A DNA stretch of 64,000 bases from Paracoccaceae bacterium (GTDB lineage: Bacteria; Pseudomonadota; Alphaproteobacteria; Rhodobacterales; Rhodobacteraceae), in the NCBI GenBank assembly GCA_024236495.1, contig JACKKJ010000001.1:248001-312000 (forward strand), in the 5' to 3' direction. This document shows positions 60,473 to 64,000 of this stretch, piece after piece. The first letter of the stretch is position 1. Each line of letters begins with the position of its first letter. The position numbers were made by a program, and so were the translations under genes. The notes below the pieces were generated by a model. That model worked only from the letters and a program-made list of their open reading frames with translations, did no database searches and was not told the DNA's origin.

Positions 60473-61453
60473 TCATTCGCAGGCGTAAGAAACGCCGTTG
60501 GCCGCGTCGATCTTGCGGATCACGTCCCAGAAGTCCTTGTAGTTCATCTCGATGAACTGTTCTTCGCCGGACTTCGAGAACTCTTCCTGAAGCGAGGTTC
60601 CGTCCCACTGGAACTCGAAGAAGGCCTGCCGGATCTGTTCCTGAAGCTCGGGCTTGAGGTTGTAGACCACGCCGAAGCCGGTCGTCGGGAAGGTCTGCGA
60701 CTTGTAGATCGACACGACCTGTTCGGGCTTGATCACATCGCGTTCGATCATTCGCTGCATGACGGAATTGGCGATCGCGCCGGCCGGATAGTCCTTGTTG
60801 GCGACGCCGAGGATCGTGTTGTCGTGCTTGCCCGAGAACACGGGTTCGAAATCGCGCCCGGCGACCATGTCATAGTCGGACTTGAGGATCGCCGACGGCG
60901 CCTTGTAGCCCGAATTCGACGTCTCGGACGAGAAGGCAAGCTGATGCCCCTTGATGTCCTCGACCTTCTCGATGCCGGAACCGGGATAGGTGATGATCTC
61001 CATCTCATAGCCGAAATGGCCATCGTTCGACGCCATGATGGTGAACGGGTGGAAGCCCGCGCAGTTCACCGCCAGCGGGTTCGACCCGGTGTTGAAGCCC
61101 GAGATGTGCAACCGGCCGGACCGCATCGCCTCGATCTGGGCGGCGTTGTTCTGGACCGGGAAGAAGACGATCTCCTTGCCGGTCTTTTCCGCCAGGAAGT
61201 CGAGGAAGTCCGACCATGCGGTCTTGTAGACGGCCGGATCCTCGACCGGAGTATAGGCAAAGATCAGCGGATCGGGGTCAAGCCACTGGGACGCATCGGT
61301 CGGCGTGTCGGCCACCAGGTCGCCATCGCGGTCGCAGAAGCGCTGGTCCAGATCGCCGCGCGGGCAATCCTCCTGCGCGGCGGCCGGTCCTGCGGCGGCA
61401 AGAAGCGCCAAAGCGGCGGCGCCGGATGCCAGGATGTGTTTCAGTTTGGTCAT
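60473..61453 (-). CDS. phnD: Phosphonate-type ABC transporter substrate-binding protein PhnD
   Basis: A 326-residue periplasmic protein with a signal peptide (residues 1-26, ending AAAQ). The first mature part has C30 and C40 and a DRDGDLVAD segment (41-49) that resembles a calcium-binding loop. Ligand-binding features of PhnD follow: YTPVEDPAVYKTAW, FNTGSNPLAVNCAG and FSSETSNSGYKAPSA. The ATG 61453 starts MTKLKHIL; the longer frame to 61870 is a shadow of the divergently framed regulator sequence. Ligand may be a phosphonate, phosphite or phosphate ester. Confidence 0.9.
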   Translation of the reverse strand: MTKLKHILASGAAALALLAAAGPAAAQEDCPRGDLDQRFCDRDGDLVADTPTDASQWLDPDPLIFAYTPVEDPAVYKTAWSDFLDFLAEKTGKEIVFFPVQNNAAQIEAMRSGRLHISGFNTGSNPLAVNCAGFHPFTIMASNDGHFGYEMEIITYPGSGIEKVEDIKGHQLAFSSETSNSGYKAPSAILKSDYDMVAGRDFEPVFSGKHDNTILGVANKDYPAGAIANSVMQRMIERDVIKPEQVVSIYKSQTFPTTGFGVVYNLKPELQEQIRQAFFEFQWDGTSLQEEFSKSGEEQFIEMNYKDFWDVIRKIDAANGVSYACE

Positions 61454-61527
61454 GTCTTTCCTCCGTTGGGTTCGCCCTTGGCCTTGTTCCGGAACGTCGC
61501 GGGCGGCGCGCGTTCCGGATTGTCCTT

Positions 61528-62334
61528 TCATGTCGCCACCTGGACCTCGACGCGCGCGGCAGCAAGCGCTGCGGCAAGCTCGCCCTCGGGCGTGCTGTCG
61601 GTCACCAAGGTCGCAAGCGCCGAAAGCGCGCTGACATGGGCCAGCCCGGTGCGGTCGAACTTGGACCGGTCGGCCAGCAGATGCGCGCAGCCGCTGCGCG
61701 ACAGCATCGCCCGCTTGATCGCGGCAAAGCCGCGCACCGATTCCGTGACACCCGCCGCCGACACCGCCGACGCGCCGATGAAGCAGCGCACGACGTTGAA
61801 GCGTTCGATATATTCGATCGTATCCGCGCCGATCACCGCCGCCTCCTGCGGCAGGTAGTCGCCCGGGCACAGGATCGCCTCGACCGCGCCGCCCTGCCCC
61901 ACCGCCGTCGCGATCGGAAGGCTGTTGGTCAGGACCGTGCAGGCGGTACCCGCATAGGCCAGGAACCGCGCGAGTTCGAGCGTCGTCGAGCCGGAATCGA
62001 TCATGATCGTATCGCCCGGCGCGACAAGTCCGGCCGCCCGGCGCCCGATGGCGGCGCGCTCGGCCCGGCGATCAAGGCTTCGTTCTGCGAAACCCGGATA
62101 TTGCCGGTGCGTCGGGGCGGAGGCGCCGCCATGCGCGCGCGCCAGAAGGCCCTGTTCGCTCAGCGCCTCGAAGTCGCGGCGGACGGTTTCGGTCGAAACG
62201 CGGAAGCGTTCGGCAAGATCGGCGATTCGGACATGGGGGCTGAGCTTTAGCTCAAGAAGAATCCTGTCGCGCCGCTCTTCCTTGCGCATCCGGGGCGCTG
62301 CGTCCTTTTCGGGCGCATCAAGCAGCACGATCAT
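61528..62334 (-). CDS. DeoR-family regulator of the PhnDCEE operon
   Basis: A 268-residue DeoR regulator from ATG 62334, which has GGGAGGGGGG directly upstream. The helix-turn-helix (KEERRDRILLELKLSP to STETVRRDFEAL) spans about residues 17-70, and the effector domain has IMIDSGSTTLELARFL and VVRCFIGASAVSAAGVTE. It lies 74 bases upstream of phnD on the same strand, so it begins the operon. A sugar- or polyol-phosphate effector is usual for the family, which hints that the imported ligand is an organophosphate rather than a simple phosphonate. Confidence 0.87.
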   Translation of the reverse strand: MIVLLDAPEKDAAPRMRKEERRDRILLELKLSPHVRIADLAERFRVSTETVRRDFEALSEQGLLARAHGGASAPTHRQYPGFAERSLDRRAERAAIGRRAAGLVAPGDTIMIDSGSTTLELARFLAYAGTACTVLTNSLPIATAVGQGGAVEAILCPGDYLPQEAAVIGADTIEYIERFNVVRCFIGASAVSAAGVTESVRGFAAIKRAMLSRSGCAHLLADRSKFDRTGLAHVSALSALATLVTDSTPEGELAAALAAARVEVQVAT

Positions 62335-62381
62335 CCCCCCTCCCAAGGGCGCCCGAAGGCGCGGCCCTGCAACGCTGTGGG

Positions 62382-62405
62382 TTTTCACAACGGTTTGCAA
62401 GAAAA
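62382..62405 (-). promoter_or_regulatory. Possible DeoR operator in the deoR/arsR divergent gap
   Basis: TTTTC at 62382-62386 and GAAAA at 62401-62405 are inverted repeats about 50-70 bases upstream of the deoR start, in an A+T-rich patch. The pattern resembles DeoR-type sites but is short, so the call is weak. Confidence 0.35.
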
Positions 62406-62542
62406 AATGTTGGTGTGGACACAATGCTGCGGCGCAACCTGCCGTCTTGACCTCGCGTCCTGTCCACGCGTTCAGGTGCACGCGGCCCCGCCCGCCCCCT
62501 TGCGCGACGGGCCGACGCGTCGGAGGGGTGTTGCGAGAGATT

Positions 62543-62566
62543 ATATTTCTGTTATTCATGAAATAT
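62543..62566 (+). promoter_or_regulatory. ArsR operator-like inverted repeat overlapping the start codon
   Basis: ATATTTC at 62543-62549 and GAAATAT at 62560-62566 are perfect inverted repeats with a 10-base spacer. The right arm runs into the ATG at 62565. No ribosome site is visible upstream, so the message may be leaderless and the regulator would sit directly over the transcription and translation start. Confidence 0.6.
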
Positions 62567-63410
62567 GGAAACACTGATTCCCTCCCGCCTTTCCACCCTT
62601 GGCCACCCCGAGCGGCTTGCGATCTTCCGGCTGCTCATGCGCCGCTACCCAGACCGTGTCCCCGCCGGGGAACTGGCCGGGGCGCTTGGCCACAAGCCCT
62701 CGACCCTTTCCGCCTATCTGGCGGCGCTGATGCAGGCGGGGCTGGTGACGCAGGAACGCACCGGAACCTCGCTACGCTACTCCGTCTCGATGACAGAGGT
62801 GCGACGGACCTTCGACTATCTGCTGCTGGACTGCTGCCGGGGTCGACCGGGGCTTTGCGGCCCGGTGTCGCTGCCCGCGCCGGGTAACGGCGGCGCCGCG
62901 CCGGGCCGGCGCCACCGGGTGCTTTTCCTTTGCACCGGCAATTCCGCCCGGTCGATCTTCGCCGAAGCGATCCTGCGCAAGGAGGCGGGCGACCGGTTCG
63001 AGGCGTTTTCCGCCGGAACCCACCCGCGCGCCGCGCCGCATCCTTTCGCGCTCGACCTGCTGCGGCAGACAGGGCACGACATCGCGGGCCTCCGCTCCAA
63101 GCCCCTGTCCGAGTTTCAGGTGCCGGAAGCACCGGCGTTCGACTTCGTCTTTACCGTCTGCAACCAGGCCGCGAACGAGGATTGCCCCGCCTGGCCCGGG
63201 CATCCCGTCAGCGCACACTGGGGCGTGCCCGACCCCGCCCTCGCACAGGGGGGGGAGGCGGAGCGGCGGCTGGCGTTCCACCAGGCCTACGGCGCGCTTG
63301 CCAACCGGATCAAGGCCTTTGCCGCGCTGCCGGTCGCCACGCTGGACCGCACCGCGATCCAGCGCGGCCTGGACGACCTTGCACATGACGAAAGCGGGAA
63401 CACCCCATGA
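62565..63410 (+). CDS. ArsR-ArsC fusion (arsenic repressor with arsenate reductase-type phosphatase domain)
   Basis: A 281-residue two-domain protein. Residues 1-100 are an ArsR winged helix-turn-helix (LGHKPSTLSAYLAALMQAGLV) with Cys90, Cys91 and Cys98, a CC-x6-C pattern like the C-terminal arsenite site of Acidithiobacillus ArsR. Residues 115-270 are a low-molecular-weight phosphatase-type ArsC domain with the P-loop CTGNSARS (Cys123). The fusion can sense arsenite and reduce arsenate, or act only as a sensor. The gene is coupled by ATGA to a GAPDH gene, and an inverted repeat covers its start. Confidence 0.88.
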   Translation: METLIPSRLSTLGHPERLAIFRLLMRRYPDRVPAGELAGALGHKPSTLSAYLAALMQAGLVTQERTGTSLRYSVSMTEVRRTFDYLLLDCCRGRPGLCGPVSLPAPGNGGAAPGRRHRVLFLCTGNSARSIFAEAILRKEAGDRFEAFSAGTHPRAAPHPFALDLLRQTGHDIAGLRSKPLSEFQVPEAPAFDFVFTVCNQAANEDCPAWPGHPVSAHWGVPDPALAQGGEAERRLAFHQAYGALANRIKAFAALPVATLDRTAIQRGLDDLAHDESGNTP

Positions 63411-64000
63411 CGACCTATGCAGTGAACGGCCTTGGCCGCATCGGAAAGCTGGCGCTGCGGGCGCTTCTGGAACGCGGCGCCCGGATCGCCTGGATCAACG
63501 ACGCCGTCGGCGATCCGGCGATGCATGCGCATCTTCTGGAATTCGACACCGTTCATGGGCGCTGGAATGCGGCGATCTCCTTTGACCCGCGGGGTGTGAC
63601 CATCGACGGCACCCGCCTGCCCTTCATCGGGTCGAAAGACCCCGGCGCGCTGCCGCTTGAGGGTGTCGATGTGGTGATCGACTGCACCGGCGCCTTCAAG
63701 ACCGCCGCGAAGCTCGCGCCCTATTTCGCCGGCGGGGTCCGGAAGGTTGTCGTCTCCGCCCCCGTCAAGGACGACGCGGCGGCCAACATCGTCTATGGCG
63801 TCAACCACGACATCTACGATCCCGGCATACACCGCGTCGTCACCGCCGCAAGCTGCACGACGAACTGCCTTGCCCCGGTGGTCAAGGTGATCCACGACTC
63901 CCTCGGCATCCGCCACGGCGCGATCACCACGATCCACGATGTCACCAACACCCAGACCATCGCCGACCGCCCGGCCAAGGATCTGCGGCGCGCCCGGTCG
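63407..64000 (+). CDS. ArsJ-associated glyceraldehyde-3-phosphate dehydrogenase, cut by window end
   Basis: The first 198 residues of a GAPDH, open to the window end. VNGLGRIGKLALRALL binds NAD and ASCTTNC carries the catalytic Cys150; the following HGAITTIHDVTNTQTI is typical of the GAPDH found in arsenic operons. It makes 1-arseno-3-phosphoglycerate from arsenate and G3P, which ArsJ exports. The link to the ArsR-ArsC gene supports this role over a glycolytic one; arsJ would be expected just downstream. Confidence 0.85.
   Translation, partial: MTTYAVNGLGRIGKLALRALLERGARIAWINDAVGDPAMHAHLLEFDTVHGRWNAAISFDPRGVTIDGTRLPFIGSKDPGALPLEGVDVVIDCTGAFKTAAKLAPYFAGGVRKVVVSAPVKDDAAANIVYGVNHDIYDPGIHRVVTAASCTTNCLAPVVKVIHDSLGIRHGAITTIHDVTNTQTIADRPAKDLRRARS

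Noticed and set aside
60473..61870. Longer upstream start for phnD, out to 61870
   Set aside because: The extra part overlaps the DeoR gene in another frame and does not look like a signal peptide; ATG 61453 gives a proper one.

Overview
The window is a high-G+C, densely packed, operon-rich stretch of bacterial chromosome. Several traits point to an alphaproteobacterium of the Rhodobacterales/Rhodobacteraceae type: three separate TRAP transporters, YihV/LacD-like and GlpK-like sugar gene sets under DeoR regulators, dimethylglycine-dehydrogenase-like flavoproteins next to an MttB-like methyltransferase, a tandem glycine riboswitch on gcvTHP, and tRNA-Ala(CGC). This is an inference from gene content; no rRNA or other phylogenetic marker was available for testing. 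No complete phage, insertion sequence or CRISPR array was seen.

Layout. (1) 1-6293, minus strand: a DeoR regulator, then an operon of SDR dehydrogenase, TRAP DctQ/DctM/DctP, a YihV-like PfkB kinase and a LacD/YihT-like aldolase cut by the window edge. (2) 6.7-9.3 kb: an AraC-type regulator divergent from an alpha/beta hydrolase, then a tRNA-fMet 3' fragment and tRNA-Ala(CGC). (3) 9.5-27.4 kb: mostly household genes (trxC, DUF3775, LysE-type exporter, gcvTHP with riboswitch, GGCT-like protein, gltX, small zincin, lrgAB, MBL-fold hydrolase, pfkB, wrbA, YceI, MFS, metG, zinc ribbon, DUF6782). (4) 27.5-37.2 kb: a LysR-centred N-methyl/C1 cluster made of AGXT2-like aminotransferase, MttB-like methyltransferase, LysR, two tandem DMGDH-like flavoproteins and a sulfotransferase. 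(5) 37.3-45.9 kb: a decayed lyase remnant, a GlpK-like kinase with two FAD dehydrogenases, and a divergent TRAP-plus-DeoR operon. (6) 45.9-53.4 kb: a histidine kinase with a degenerate receiver domain, a glycosyltransferase, an NsrR-like Rrf2 regulator, nitronate monooxygenase, a formyl-THF cyclo-ligase with an N-terminal extension, LysR, DoxX and YgiD. (7) 53.8-57.0 kb: a TAXI-type TRAP transporter. (8) 57.1-62.3 kb: DeoR-phnD-phnC-phnE-phnE-HAD, a phosphonate-type ABC operon. (9) 62.5-64.0 kb: the start of an arsenic operon, an ArsR-ArsC fusion followed by the GAPDH of the ArsJ system, running off the window.

How the parts fit together. Four catabolic units share one logic: a periplasmic binding-protein transporter or flavoprotein set, a kinase or dehydrogenase, and a local DeoR or LysR regulator with visible inverted repeats. 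The glycine cleavage operon, the DMGDH-like enzymes and the formyl-THF cyclo-ligase all feed the folate one-carbon pool. The most interesting parts are the LysR/MttB/DMGDH/sulfotransferase cluster, with matching operator-like sites in both of its promoter regions, and the YihV/LacD-like TRAP operon. Neither has a substrate that can be read from sequence alone.
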